The notes under the pieces are model-generated. The model was not told the DNA's origin and made no database searches. It was given only the letters and a program-made list of their open reading frames with translations. From Clostridium magnum DSM 2767 (GTDB taxonomy: Bacteria > Bacillota > Clostridia > Clostridiales > Clostridiaceae), in NCBI RefSeq assembly GCF_001623875.1, contig NZ_LWAE01000004.1:124001-188000 (forward strand): a DNA stretch of 64,000 bases. The letters are read 5' to 3'. How positions within the stretch are numbered: the first letter of the stretch is position 1; each line of letters opens with the position of its first letter. The translations under genes and the position numbers were made by a program. Positions 23,941 through 37,624 of this stretch are shown here, piece by piece.

Positions 23941-24720
23941 TTAAATACCCTTTGCTTTTAGAATAAAATCCCTAACTTCTTGAATATCCTCTATATTTCT
24001 CATAAATGTTTCCCCTATTAATACTGCATTCACTCCTAGAGATCTTAGATACTTAATATCCTCGGAAGTTTTTATGCCACTTTCAGATACCACTATAGTA
24101 TCCTTGGGTATATGTTTTATTAACTTTTCTGTAGTTTTTAAGTCTACTGTAAAATCTCTAAGATCCCTATTATTTATTCCAACAATATCACATCCTGCAC
24201 TTAAAGCCGAGTCTAACTCCTTTTCATTGTGTACCTCTGTAAGGCAGTATAGGCCAAGTTCTTTTGCTAGATTATAGAACTTTTTTATATTATTCTCTAA
24301 AATTGATGCTATCAACAAAACTGCATCAGCTCCTATAGCCTTTGCTTGAAATATTTGATACTCATCTATGATAAAATCCTTTCTAAGTATAGGTTTTGAG
24401 TTAACCTTCTTAACTATCTCGATATACTCATCCTTACCTTTGAAAAACTGCTTTTCAGTGAGTACAGACACAGCATCAATGTCTATTTCTTCATAAACTT
24501 TTGCTATTTTAACAGGATCAAAGTCCTCTTTAATTATTCCTTTAGAAGGAGATGCTTTTTTTATCTCTGAAATAATGGATATACTTTCTTTGCTTAATGC
24601 CCTTTTGAAATCTCTTATAGGCATGTGTTGTAAATTAATAGAGTACGCTTCAATAGATTTTATTTCTTTTTCCTTCTCTATTTGCCTTCTTTTATATGCA
24701 ACTATATCATCTAGTATCAT
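23941..24720 (-). CDS. trpC: indole-3-glycerol phosphate synthase
   Basis: The 259-residue barrel enzyme closes the indole ring. Family motifs are IISEIKKASPSKGII (catalytic Lys), VLTEKQFFKG, PILRKDFIIDEYQI, GINNRDLRDFTVDL and VSESGI. Normal length. GGAG precedes the ATG, and a 69-base gap separates it from trpD. Confidence 0.97.
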   Translation of the reverse strand: MILDDIVAYKRRQIEKEKEIKSIEAYSINLQHMPIRDFKRALSKESISIISEIKKASPSKGIIKEDFDPVKIAKVYEEIDIDAVSVLTEKQFFKGKDEYIEIVKKVNSKPILRKDFIIDEYQIFQAKAIGADAVLLIASILENNIKKFYNLAKELGLYCLTEVHNEKELDSALSAGCDIVGINNRDLRDFTVDLKTTEKLIKHIPKDTIVVSESGIKTSEDIKYLRSLGVNAVLIGETFMRNIEDIQEVRDFILKAKGI

Positions 24721-24789
24721 AATTACATCTCCTTTATATTGAAAAATTTTCTTTTCCTAATACTGCTTTCCTCAATTTTGACTCCACAC

Positions 24790-25803
24790 CTACATCGCCC
24801 TACTATATTCAATAAGCTCATTCATTTTTTTATAGGCCTTTCCTGAATCTATAAGCTCTTCTGCTAACTTTATTCCAGCCTCTATACTTTCACATGCATT
24901 TCCTACATATAATGCTGCGGCACTATTTAACACCACAATATTCCTTTTGTGTCCCTTATGACCTTTTAACACATTTATTATCACTTCAGCATTCTCTTTC
25001 GCACTACCACCTTTTATATCTTCATGTGTTGCTAAATTTATTCCGAGCTTTTCTGGATTTATTATATAATCCTTTACCTTGCCATCCTTTATTTCACTTA
25101 CATAAGTAAATGTGGTTGTAGTAATTTCATCTAAGCCATCTCCTCCACATACTACTAATGCTTTTTCGCAGCCTAAATTTAAAAGTACCTGTGCTAAAGT
25201 ATTAGTTAAATCCTTATCGTATACTCCTAAGACCTGACCTTTTACGAATCCAGGGTTGGTAAGTGGTCCTAATATATTAAATATAGTTCTTGTAGCCAAT
25301 ATTTTTCTCGTAGGAGCAACATTCTTCATAGCATGATGATATTTTTGAGCAAATAAAAATGCCATTCCTTTTTCATCAATACATTTTGCTGCTTTTTCTG
25401 ATTCTAATTCTATATTAAAACCTAGCTCAGTTAGTACATCGGCACTTCCACTTTTACTTGAAACAGCTCTATTACCATGCTTTGCAACCTTAACGCCTCC
25501 TGCAGCAGCAACTATAGCAACAGCGGTAGATATATTAAAGGTTTTACCTCCATCTCCCCCTGTTCCGCAGGTATCAATAACAAACTCTGATTGAAGTTTA
25601 ACTTGTAAAGCATTATCCCTCATCGCTCTAGCGCATCCAGTTATTTCATCTATTTTTTCGCCTTTCATTCTAAGCCCTACAAGAAATGCTCCTATTTGTG
25701 ATTCAGCACCTTCTCCTTTCATTATTTCATTCATAGCACTATATGCTTCACTTTCACTTAAATCTTTTTTATCTACAATCTTTTTAATTGCTTCTTGTAA
25801 CAC
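24790..25803 (-). CDS. trpD: anthranilate phosphoribosyltransferase
   Basis: The 337-residue enzyme transfers phosphoribose to anthranilate. The PRPP-binding loop [18 protein letters not shown] and [21 protein letters not shown] are diagnostic. It starts at a GTG (25803) inside the end of trpG (20-base overlap), with GGAGGGG seven bases upstream. TrpD is separate from TrpG here, not fused as in enterics. Confidence 0.97.
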   Translation of the reverse strand: MLQEAIKKIVDKKDLSESEAYSAMNEIMKGEGAESQIGAFLVGLRMKGEKIDEITGCARAMRDNALQVKLQSEFVIDTCGTGGDGGKTFNISTAVAIVAAAGGVKVAKHGNRAVSSKSGSADVLTELGFNIELESEKAAKCIDEKGMAFLFAQKYHHAMKNVAPTRKILATRTIFNILGPLTNPGFVKGQVLGVYDKDLTNTLAQVLLNLGCEKALVVCGGDGLDEITTTTFTYVSEIKDGKVKDYIINPEKLGINLATHEDIKGGSAKENAEVIINVLKGHKGHKRNIVVLNSAAALYVGNACESIEAGIKLAEELIDSGKAYKKMNELIEYSRAM

Positions 25804-26374
25804 AGCATATCCCCTCCAAAAAGTTTTTTATAATCTCCTTACCCTGCTCAGTAAATATGGATTCAGGATGAAATTGTACCCCATAAACCTTATGCTGCTT
25901 GTGTTTCATTGACATTATCACATCATCATCTAAGCTTCTAGATGTCACTAAAAGTTCCTCTGGAAATGTATTTTTATCTACTACTAAAGAATGATATCTC
26001 ATAACATTAAACACCTTATTTATTGATTTAAATAAATTATCACCTTGATGTTCGACTTTAGAAGTCTTTCCATGCTTTACAAACTCTGCTCTAATTATTT
26101 TTCCACCATAGGCATATCCAATTGCTTGGTGTCCAAGACAAATGCCTAGAATTGGCACTTTCCCAGCAAACTCTTTTATAACCTCTATACATATCCCAGC
26201 CTTTTCTGGTACCCCAGGCCCTGGTGATAAAATAATGCCTTCTAGATTCATTTGATTTATATCACTAACTGTTATCTCATCATTTCTTACAACCTTAATA
26301 TTTTCATATATCTCTCCAATGTATTGATAAAGGTTATAGGTAAATGAATCATAATTATCTATTATTAGTATCAA
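25784..26374 (-). CDS. trpG: anthranilate synthase component II (glutamine amidotransferase)
   Basis: The 196-residue class I glutamine amidotransferase supplies ammonia to TrpE. The catalytic Cys is in [16 protein letters not shown] and the His/Glu pair in [11 protein letters not shown]. It starts with TTG at 26374, supported by AGAGGTG six bases upstream, directly behind the trpE stop. In some clostridia this subunit also serves p-aminobenzoate synthesis (PabA), but the operon position makes TrpG the primary role. Confidence 0.95.
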   Translation of the reverse strand: MILIIDNYDSFTYNLYQYIGEIYENIKVVRNDEITVSDINQMNLEGIILSPGPGVPEKAGICIEVIKEFAGKVPILGICLGHQAIGYAYGGKIIRAEFVKHGKTSKVEHQGDNLFKSINKVFNVMRYHSLVVDKNTFPEELLVTSRSLDDDVIMSMKHKQHKVYGVQFHPESIFTEQGKEIIKNFLEGICCVTRSN

Positions 26375-27805
26375 TTAAATCACCTCTTTCATAGCCATAG
26401 CCTTATTTAGTGTTTCTATATATTCAGACTTAGGTACAGAGTCGTATACAATTCCCGCACCAGCTTGAACATATGCATACTCATCTTTAAATAATATTGT
26501 TCTAATTGCAATACAGGTATCCATATTGCCATTATAGGAGAAGTACCCTACTGCTCCTGCATAGATTCCTCTTTTAGTTTCTTCAAGTTCATCAATTATC
26601 TCCATAGCTCTGATTTTAGGTGCACCTGATACTGTTCCAACAGGCAGGCAAGAACTTAATGCCTCAAAACAAGTTAAACCTTTCTTTAATTCACCAGAAA
26701 CCTTTGAAACTATATGCATTACATGGGAGTAAAAATCCACATCCATAAATCTATCTAATTTTACTGTGCCAAATTCACTTATTCTTCCTATATCATTTCT
26801 ACCTAAATCTACTAACATGACATGCTCTGCTTTCTCTTTCTCATCTTCTAAAAGCTCTTCTTTTAGTCTCATATCTTCTTCCAAATTTTTTCCTCTGACT
26901 CTTGTTCCTGCAATAGGATTAGTTATAACTCTATTGTCTTGTACAGCAACAAGACTTTCAGGTGATGAACCAGCTATCTGAAAATCAGCAAAATCTATAT
27001 AAAAAAGATAGGGCGATGGATTTTTGGATCTTAATCTTCTATAAACATCAAAAGGATGCACTTTGGTTTTAAACCTTAATCTTTGGGATAAAACTACTTG
27101 AAATATATCCCCTGCTTTGATATACTCCTTAGCCTTTTCTACTAGGCTACAAAACTTTTCTTCAGTAACGTTAGATTGTAATTCTTTATCCAAATCTACT
27201 TCCTTAAATTCATGTACTGCATTATTATCCTTGATCATACGATCTATGATATTAAGCTTTGATACTATGGAGTTATAATCCTCATTATCCTCAGGAAGCA
27301 CATTGTAAACTATACTCATTTTGTGTTCAAAATGATCATAACAAATAAATATTTTATAAAACATCAAATAAGCCTCTGGTACCTTTAGTTCATCCTCATT
27401 GTTATGTGGCAACTTTTCATATTGTCTTATTACATCATAACCAACATAACCTATAGCACCACCTACAAAAGGGATAGGCAGCTCAGATGACTCATATTCG
27501 AAATTTACATACTTTTTAACATAATCTAAAACCTTGCCTTTGTAGCTTTTAACATTTCCACTGTTCTCTATAATTACTTCTTCACCATAGCTTTTTATAT
27601 TCATGTACGGATCTACTCCAATAAAAGAGTATCTGCTTATCTCCGTCTCCGAATAAACACTTTCAAATAAAAATTTATTTTCACCCCTTAAGCTATAATA
27701 AATTCCTATTGGAGTAAGCTGATCAGCATTAACCTTTAAATATAGTGGAAATACTTTTTGGAACTTTTTATGTTGCTTAAATTCTTTTTCTGATAAACTT
27801 ATCAT
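26375..27805 (-). CDS. trpE: anthranilate synthase component I
   Basis: A 476-residue chorismate-using enzyme and first committed step. It has the tryptophan feedback site region LFESVYSETEISRYSFIG, and catalytic blocks DIFQVVLSQRL, PSPYLFYIDF, NPIAGTRVRG, LVDLGRNDIGR, MHIVSKVSGEL and GAPKIRAMEIIDELE. The longest frame opens with a GTG (27814) that lies inside the ribosome binding site AGAGGTG. The ATG at 27805 is the better start. It is the first gene after the T-box leader. Confidence 0.96.
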   Translation of the reverse strand: MISLSEKEFKQHKKFQKVFPLYLKVNADQLTPIGIYYSLRGENKFLFESVYSETEISRYSFIGVDPYMNIKSYGEEVIIENSGNVKSYKGKVLDYVKKYVNFEYESSELPIPFVGGAIGYVGYDVIRQYEKLPHNNEDELKVPEAYLMFYKIFICYDHFEHKMSIVYNVLPEDNEDYNSIVSKLNIIDRMIKDNNAVHEFKEVDLDKELQSNVTEEKFCSLVEKAKEYIKAGDIFQVVLSQRLRFKTKVHPFDVYRRLRSKNPSPYLFYIDFADFQIAGSSPESLVAVQDNRVITNPIAGTRVRGKNLEEDMRLKEELLEDEKEKAEHVMLVDLGRNDIGRISEFGTVKLDRFMDVDFYSHVMHIVSKVSGELKKGLTCFEALSSCLPVGTVSGAPKIRAMEIIDELEETKRGIYAGAVGYFSYNGNMDTCIAIRTILFKDEYAYVQAGAGIVYDSVPKSEYIETLNKAMAMKEVI

Positions 27806-27870
27806 TACTATCACCTCTAAGTAAAATTAAGAATAAAGATATATAAGAATATTTGCGTAACCTTAATAAC

Positions 27871-28051
27871 AAAAAAGGCCACTTCGTCCATATAATGGGA
27901 CGAAGTAGCCGTGGTGCCACCCATATTAGTTTTATTATCTATGATGAAACATATAACTAGTTTTAATGTCACTAACGATTATATTAATTATTTAACAGCT
28001 TTATCATATTAAAGCTTAGTCATTAATCAATATGCTCATTTCCATTAAAAT
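27871..28051 (-). promoter_or_regulatory. second T-box antiterminator/terminator unit of the trp leader
   Basis: On the minus strand, GGGTGGCACCACGGC (27924-27910) is a near-perfect T-box, followed by the terminator hairpin GCTACTTCGTCC / GGACGAAGTGGC (27909-27878) and TTTTTTG. The 130 bases upstream of it (back to the first terminator) lack the stem I hallmarks, so this is a decision unit without its own obvious specifier domain. Confidence 0.8.
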
Positions 28052-28304
28052 AAAAAAACACTTCATCCTTCAAAGGACGAAATGTTAAATCTCGTTATAC
28101 CACCTTAGTACAAAACTCTCTCTTCCAGGTACAGATTTTACTCGATACCCTGTCTTTTTAACGGTAGACTACCGGTTATTGCTACTACTATTTCGCATCA
28201 CGTCTCAGAGATCCATTCAATATAGGCTACAGTGTTCGGCTTTCACCATTCCAAACTCGCTTTAACTAAGTTCCTGTATTTACTACTTCTCTTCATTGAC
28301 TTTG
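28052..28304 (-). promoter_or_regulatory. T-box leader with tryptophan specifier (first unit)
   Basis: Stem I carries GGTGAAAGCC and the specifier region GAATGGATCTCTGAG, in which TGG is the Trp codon. The T-box is the variant AAGGTGGTATAACG (usually AAGGTGGTACCACG). The terminator AACATTTCGTCC / GGATGAAGTGTT (28086-28057) is followed by seven T. Uncharged tRNA-Trp would stabilise the antiterminator and turn on trpEGDCFBA. Confidence 0.88.
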
Positions 28305-28310
28305 ATTTAT

Positions 28311-28339
28311 ATAATATACTTTATTCAGATAATTGTCAA
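28311..28339 (-). promoter_or_regulatory. sigma-A promoter of the trp operon
   Basis: -35 TTGACA (28339-28334), 17-base spacer, -10 TATTAT (28316-28311). It lies just upstream of T-box stem I. Confidence 0.88.
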
Positions 28340-28368
28340 TATTAAATTATTGATTATTTAATATTTTT

Positions 28369-28776
28369 TTATTTATTTTCACCACTTATTAATGCATTTT
28401 CTATAGCTTTTAAAATAACCTTACTACTATTAGTAGCACCTGAAACAGCATCAACTTGAAGAGATTGAGCATGTACTACTTTTTGGGGAATAACTTCAGC
28501 TTTTTGGCCTCTTTCATTCTTATGATTAATCAGCTTAACATCAACGATCTTATGATTTTTAACTATTACATTTACTTTAGCCTCTACAAAAATAGCGTCA
28601 AAGGAGCCTGTAAAATTTCCATCAGGTATTTTCGATAAATCAACTTTGCTTATTGATAACTCTTTAATTATAGTTCTATATTTCATCATATTAAAAAAAT
28701 AATTAGTGATATATGCTCCTCCAAATAACATTATGACGCTGACAGCGCCTATAACCAATTTCTTAAAATTCCTCAT
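28369..28776 (-). CDS. membrane-anchored FMN-binding domain protein
   Basis: A 135-residue protein with one N-terminal hydrophobic segment (about residues 8-30, signal anchor) and an extracytoplasmic FMN_bind domain. The motif VDAVSGATNSSK matches the flavinylation consensus (D-x-x-SGAT-S/T), where ApbE attaches FMN to the Thr. It is probably an extracellular electron carrier or reductase module. No apbE gene is in the window. A run of G residues serves as ribosome binding site. Transcription is divergent from ndk. Confidence 0.85.
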   Translation of the reverse strand: MRNFKKLVIGAVSVIMLFGGAYITNYFFNMMKYRTIIKELSISKVDLSKIPDGNFTGSFDAIFVEAKVNVIVKNHKIVDVKLINHKNERGQKAEVIPQKVVHAQSLQVDAVSGATNSSKVILKAIENALISGENK

Positions 28777-28931
28777 GGAACCCCCCCTTAAAACTTTTAA
28801 TTTTCTACTCTTATTGAATGTTCACCTACTTCATAGCACTACTTAGTCATATAAGTATACTACTTATGCCGTGAGTTTACCACTTACACTATAATTTTAC
28901 TTTTAATCTCACGCCTTAAGTTTACCCCCTA

Positions 28932-28959
28932 TTGAAATCATCCAATATAATGATATAAT
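28932..28959 (+). promoter_or_regulatory. sigma-A promoter of ndk
   Basis: -35 TTGAAA (28932-28937), 16-base spacer, -10 TATAAT (28954-28959), 33 bases before the start codon. Confidence 0.75.
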
Positions 28960-28991
28960 TTCCACAAAATACATTAAAAAGGAATGATATT

Positions 28992-29411
28992 ATGTTTGAA
29001 AAAACCCTTGTATTAATTAAACCAGATGGAGTTAAAAGAAAGCTTATCGGAAAAATAATCACTTTCTATGAAGATAAAAATTTAATTATATCTTCGTTAA
29101 AAATGATTAGAGCAAATGACAAGATTGTTGAACAACATTATGTGGAACATAAAGATAAACCATTTTTTAGTGATTTAATAAATTACCTTACAGAAGGTAA
29201 TATTGTAGCTATGGTTATAGAAGGCGAAAACGCTATCAATCTAGTTAGAAAGATAAATGGGGCTACAGATCCCCTAACTGCAGATATGGGTAGTATTAGA
29301 GGAATGTTTGGAATTGAAAAGCAAAGGAACTTGGTGCATGCATCTGATAACATTGATAATGCAGAGAGAGAAATTAAGCTTTGGTTCCCTAAAGTTGAAA
29401 ATGAAAAATAA
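28992..29411 (+). CDS. ndk: nucleoside diphosphate kinase
   Basis: A 139-residue enzyme that moves the gamma phosphate between nucleoside di- and triphosphates through a phospho-histidine. It starts EKTLVLIKPDGVKRKLIG. The active His is in RNLVHASDNIDNAEREI, where most family members read HGSDS, so Ala replaces Gly next to the catalytic His. Length is typical. AAGGAATG lies before the ATG. It is monocistronic, convergent with alr across a shared terminator. Confidence 0.95.
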   Translation: MFEKTLVLIKPDGVKRKLIGKIITFYEDKNLIISSLKMIRANDKIVEQHYVEHKDKPFFSDLINYLTEGNIVAMVIEGENAINLVRKINGATDPLTADMGSIRGMFGIEKQRNLVHASDNIDNAEREIKLWFPKVENEK

Positions 29412-29446
29412 AGAGATCTCTTTAATCTATACTATTAGCCGTAATA

Positions 29447-29491
29447 AAGGTCGTGAGAATAATAAAAAATCTTAATAATGTCACGACCTTT
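29447..29491. terminator. shared terminator between ndk and alr
   Basis: AAAGGTCGTGA / TCACGACCTTT arms (29447-29457 and 29481-29491) around an AT-rich loop. It serves both convergent genes. Confidence 0.75.
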
Positions 29492-30676
29492 CTATTCGTA
29501 AAAATAATGTCTTGGAACCCTTTCAGTGATACGCTGTATCTGCTCATCTACGTATGATCCAATATGTTTACAGGCCTCTTGCCAGCTTATGCTTTCTGCT
29601 CCTTGACTTCCTATGATTACTACTTCATCAAATTCCATAACAGCCTCTTTCAAATCTGAAATATCTACTATCATGCTATCCATAAAATAATTAATCACTG
29701 AAACTCGCTTTCCAGCTATAAGAACCTCTTTCCATTCTCTAGTAACCCCATCAGCATATCCAAGGCCAATAATTGCAACTGGTGTATCTTTTTTGGCTAT
29801 GAATTTATCTCCATACCCTCCGGCTTCACCTGCTTTTATTAAACCAAGCTTCATAATACGCCCTTTTAGAGTTATTAATGGTTTTACACCCTCAGGTAAA
29901 TTTTTTTCTCCAGACTTATGCTCTAAACCAAATAGAATAATTCCGCAGCGAACCATATCATAGTGTGACTCAGGATACATAAGTATGCCCGTCGAACCTG
30001 CTGCATGAGCTATCTTAGGCATTAAATTCTCTTTCTTTAACTTATTAATAACTTCATCAAAACATTTTATTTGCATTTTAGTAAACTTTGGATTAAAATC
30101 AGGATCCTGAAAATGTGTATATATTGCTTCTATATTTATATGGGAATATAACTCATGAACTCTCCTAATAAAATCAACAGCCTCTTCAGGTTGGATTCCA
30201 TATCTATTTAATCCAGTATTTATTTTAATATGTATATTGATTATTTTATCAGCTTCAGTAGAGGCTTTTTCTAATGCATCTATAATTTCTTCTTTATCTA
30301 TCATTGGAGTAATGTTATATTTAACAACCCATGGAGCTTGTGATGGAACAATCGGCGCAAGCAGATTGATAGGCATTTTAATTCCAGCCTCTCTTAACGT
30401 AAAGGCTTCAACTAATCTAACAACACCCAAAATATCACACTTACACTTTTCTAGCTCATATGCGATAGGTATCAAGCCATGGCCATAGGCATCCCCTTTT
30501 AAAACTGCCATAAACTTTACATTAGGCTTTACTAGATTTCGAATTATATTAAAATTACGTCTAAATTGACTCAAATTAATATCTATTTCATTTACCTCTG
30601 GTATAGGATATTTTAAAGTCTCCTTTTCGCCAATAGCAACAGAGTTCACAAGATTATATATTATTGTTCTGTCCAC
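29492..30676 (-). CDS. alr: alanine racemase
   Basis: A PLP-dependent enzyme of about 394 residues that makes D-alanine for peptidoglycan. The PLP lysine is in FMAVLKGDAYGHG. The second catalytic residue Tyr lies in AGGYGDKF, with GLGYADGVTREW and MDSMIVDISD (usually MDQxxVD) nearby. The long frame opens with a TTG at 30700. I prefer the GTG at 30676 because AAGAGGTG lies eight bases upstream. Family members acting on serine or other amino acids share these motifs, so strict alanine specificity is inferred. Confidence 0.88.
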   Translation of the reverse strand: MDRTIIYNLVNSVAIGEKETLKYPIPEVNEIDINLSQFRRNFNIIRNLVKPNVKFMAVLKGDAYGHGLIPIAYELEKCKCDILGVVRLVEAFTLREAGIKMPINLLAPIVPSQAPWVVKYNITPMIDKEEIIDALEKASTEADKIINIHIKINTGLNRYGIQPEEAVDFIRRVHELYSHINIEAIYTHFQDPDFNPKFTKMQIKCFDEVINKLKKENLMPKIAHAAGSTGILMYPESHYDMVRCGIILFGLEHKSGEKNLPEGVKPLITLKGRIMKLGLIKAGEAGGYGDKFIAKKDTPVAIIGLGYADGVTREWKEVLIAGKRVSVINYFMDSMIVDISDLKEAVMEFDEVVIIGSQGAESISWQEACKHIGSYVDEQIQRITERVPRHYFYE

Positions 30677-30785
30677 CTCAAACACACCTCTTCTTTGCAA
30701 TTTAAATACATCTCATAGTGTGTCCCATCAATGTTAGTTTATACTTTTACTTTATGTAAACAAATATTTATTTATATAAAGTAAA

Positions 30786-30813
30786 AGACACTAAGTATCA
30801 AAACTTAGTGTCT
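30786..30813 (-). terminator. terminator of rRNA operon 2
   Basis: AGACACTAAGT / ACTTAGTGTCT hairpin directly downstream of 5S, followed on the minus strand by TTTACTTTATA. It is the counterpart of 9918-9949. Confidence 0.8.
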
Positions 30814-30825
30814 TCCTGTTACTTA

Positions 30826-30941
30826 CCTGGCGACGACCTACTCTTCCACACAGTCTCCCGTGCAGTACCATCAGCACTGTAAAGCTTAACCTTCGTGTTC
30901 GGAATGGGAACGGGTGTTACCTTTACGTCATAATCACCAGA
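30826..30941 (-). rRNA. rrf: 5S ribosomal RNA (operon 2)
   Basis: 116 nt, identical to the operon 1 copy apart from one base near the 3' end. The spacer to 23S again holds the inverted repeat and the 3' arm of the 23S processing stem. Confidence 0.95.
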
Positions 30942-31206
30942 TTTATTTAGTTGAGAGTTAAGAATTAATAGTTAAGAGTTATGGTTGTTTTTTCTCCTAA
31001 CGTCGAAAAAACGATAATTATACTAACTAATAACTTTATACACAATAAATTATTAACTCTTATGAGAATATTATTCTCTGAAAATTGCACAGTGATAAGT
31101 ATAGCTTTTTTATGTAGAGCTTAATTAATTTAAATTTTAGATTTTCACGCTAGTGAAAATCATCATTAACTCTTAATTCTCAACTCTACACTCTTAACTA
31201 TTTTTT

Positions 31207-34108
<2,902 letters not shown>

Positions 34109-34329
34109 AATTTATTGCTCATATTTCTATGAGTTTGATTAAAGTTACAAAAGTTTATTACTTATTATTACATAAGTAGTTTTACCTTTAGCTTTACTTT
34201 TTTATGTTAAACAATTGCGTTGTTTAACTAATTCACTGTGCAATTTTCAAAGAACAATTTGAAGGTTTTAATCCTTCAAAATTAAACAGAGGCTAAACCA
34301 GTCTTTCAGACAGCATTACCTGTCTGTAT

Positions 34330-35849
<1,520 letters not shown>

Positions 35850-35997
35850 AAGTTTGAATGCTCATTACTGTTTTACTCACTACTAATATATAGTAGTTAA
35901 AGAATTGCTGGTTTAGTTTATTTAATAAAAGTCATTTTGACTTTCAACCTCTGTTTAATTTTCAAGGATCATGTCGACTCATCTCGACAGCTTATTT

Positions 35998-36026
35998 AGT
36001 TTATCATGTTTATTTTATCTTGTCAA
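35998..36026 (-). promoter_or_regulatory. rRNA operon 2 promoter P2
   Basis: -35 TTGACA (36026-36021), 17-base spacer, -10 TAAACT (36003-35998), identical to operon 1. Confidence 0.85.
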
Positions 36027-36074
36027 GAACATTTAAAATATTTTTTATTTTCTGACGTTCTTAACAGCTTTTAC

Positions 36075-36103
36075 ATGATATCATGAACATTTATTAGTGT
36101 CAA
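36075..36103 (-). promoter_or_regulatory. rRNA operon 2 promoter P1
   Basis: -35 TTGACA (36103-36098), 17-base spacer, -10 TATCAT (36080-36075), as in operon 1. Confidence 0.85.
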
Positions 36104-36564
36104 CAACTTTTTAGCTGTTACTCTTTGTCCATTTATTTGCTGCTCATTAAGCAACGAATGTTATTCTAACACCTTTTACAATATTATATTCTAGAGCCAT
36201 ATTCTTTTATTTGAAACTAGTTAATTAATAATCTATATTTCGCACATTTTCTCTCTATTAGACCCATAGATACACCTAGGTCAGTTTACTTGACTATTCT
36301 CTAATAATTGAGGATATATGAAGTGAAATCTGAATTAGAACAGGCAGTCCTCATACAACTTTTAAACCTACCCCTTAAAATCCCTAACCACTTACGTATA
36401 TATTACCTGGATAACCAAAATTCTACTTGATTTTTACTTATTTCCACAAAAGTGAAATAAAATCACAATTATATACAGTTTTTATCTTTTATACAACAAG
36501 CTAAGCGATACAATGAGCTATCAGATATATTTAGTATTTATGTTTTTTAAGGAGGATATCTTTA
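36104..36564. other. intergenic region, rRNA operon 2 upstream side
   Basis: No gene is visible. Similarity to the operon 1 upstream region fades beyond about 36180. A dyad TTATTTC-N9-GAAATAA (36438-36460) could be an operator for the divergent gene at 36565. Its ribosome binding site GGAGG lies 10 bases before the ATG. Confidence 0.5.
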
Positions 36565-37473
36565 ATGAAAAATTCAAAACAATTAATAGTAATAGCATCC
36601 ATAGCAACAGGAATAACTTTAAGCGGAAAATCCGTTCATGCTCAGCAGGCAGTAACCAATCAAGCTTCTAATCCTACTACATATAATATTAGTAAAAATT
36701 CTTCAACAATTATTAAACTAAATCACAAGGGTGATATTGTTAAATATATACAATCCACTTTAAATCTACACTTCGGTGCCGGCCTTGCTGAAGATGGAAT
36801 ATACGGAAAGGCTACAGAAGAGGCCGTTAAGGATGCACAAAAAAAGCTAGGTATAAGTATTGATGGTATCTTTGGTCCCAGAACAGCTAGTGCTTTATTA
36901 AATTATATCAACAATAGATCTATAGATGATAAAGACGGCCTTAGTCCAGTACCTATTCAAATTCAGAAAACCCTTGTATCTTTAGGTTATAATATAAGCA
37001 TAAATGGTAATTTGTCTAGTTATGATACCATATTAGCTATAAAAAGCTTTCAAAGTAAGAATGGTCTAAATATAACTGGTAAAATAGATAGCAAAATGTT
37101 ATCTATACTTAATGGAAAAGTCAAAGGTGAAACTGATGAAACTGCAAAATTCAAGTCAAACACTAACTACTATATAACTGTGAACTCCTCTGACCACATA
37201 TGCAGGATTTATTATAAAGAAAATAATACATGGAGAGAAATTAAATGTTTTAATATTCTTTCTGGAGAAATTGACGAAGGACTTTATACAACCGGACTTC
37301 AAGGTAAAAGCCTGAATCTCAATAAGGTAGAAATGAAAAATTTCACCCAAATTGATGGTCTTAATGTGTTCTATTGTGCTGAACAGGACTCAGGATGTGG
37401 TTTAAGAATTTGCGATGAAGGCGCTGAATTATTAAGTGAAATACCTGTCAAAACAACTATAAAAGTATTTTAG
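36565..37473 (+). CDS. secreted peptidoglycan-binding protein with degenerate YkuD-like C-terminus
   Basis: A 302-residue protein with a signal peptide (cleavage near SVHAQQA, residue 26-27). Two peptidoglycan-binding domain 1 repeats follow: about 50-115 (LNHKGDIVKYIQSTL...GIFGPRTASALLNYI) and about 125-185 (VQIQKTLVSLGY-like). The C-terminal part (about 200-302, YYITVNSSDHICRIYY to SEIPVKTTIKVF) resembles the end of an L,D-transpeptidase domain. The catalytic SHGC(V/I)R motif is replaced by DSGCGLRI, and the upstream HG is not visible. Catalysis is doubtful, so it may be a cell-wall-binding protein. Confidence 0.7.
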   Translation: MKNSKQLIVIASIATGITLSGKSVHAQQAVTNQASNPTTYNISKNSSTIIKLNHKGDIVKYIQSTLNLHFGAGLAEDGIYGKATEEAVKDAQKKLGISIDGIFGPRTASALLNYINNRSIDDKDGLSPVPIQIQKTLVSLGYNISINGNLSSYDTILAIKSFQSKNGLNITGKIDSKMLSILNGKVKGETDETAKFKSNTNYYITVNSSDHICRIYYKENNTWREIKCFNILSGEIDEGLYTTGLQGKSLNLNKVEMKNFTQIDGLNVFYCAEQDSGCGLRICDEGAELLSEIPVKTTIKVF

Positions 37474-37624
37474 AAATAGCGATCCTTCTGCTTAATATAA
37501 GACTTTAATAAAGTAATAGTATTGAGCAAGTAGTAATAGAATAATCTTATTTAAGTTTTTATAGTAACACTCTTAACATTTAGAGCATAGTATATAATGC
37601 AATCAAAAAAATAGGAGTGTACAC

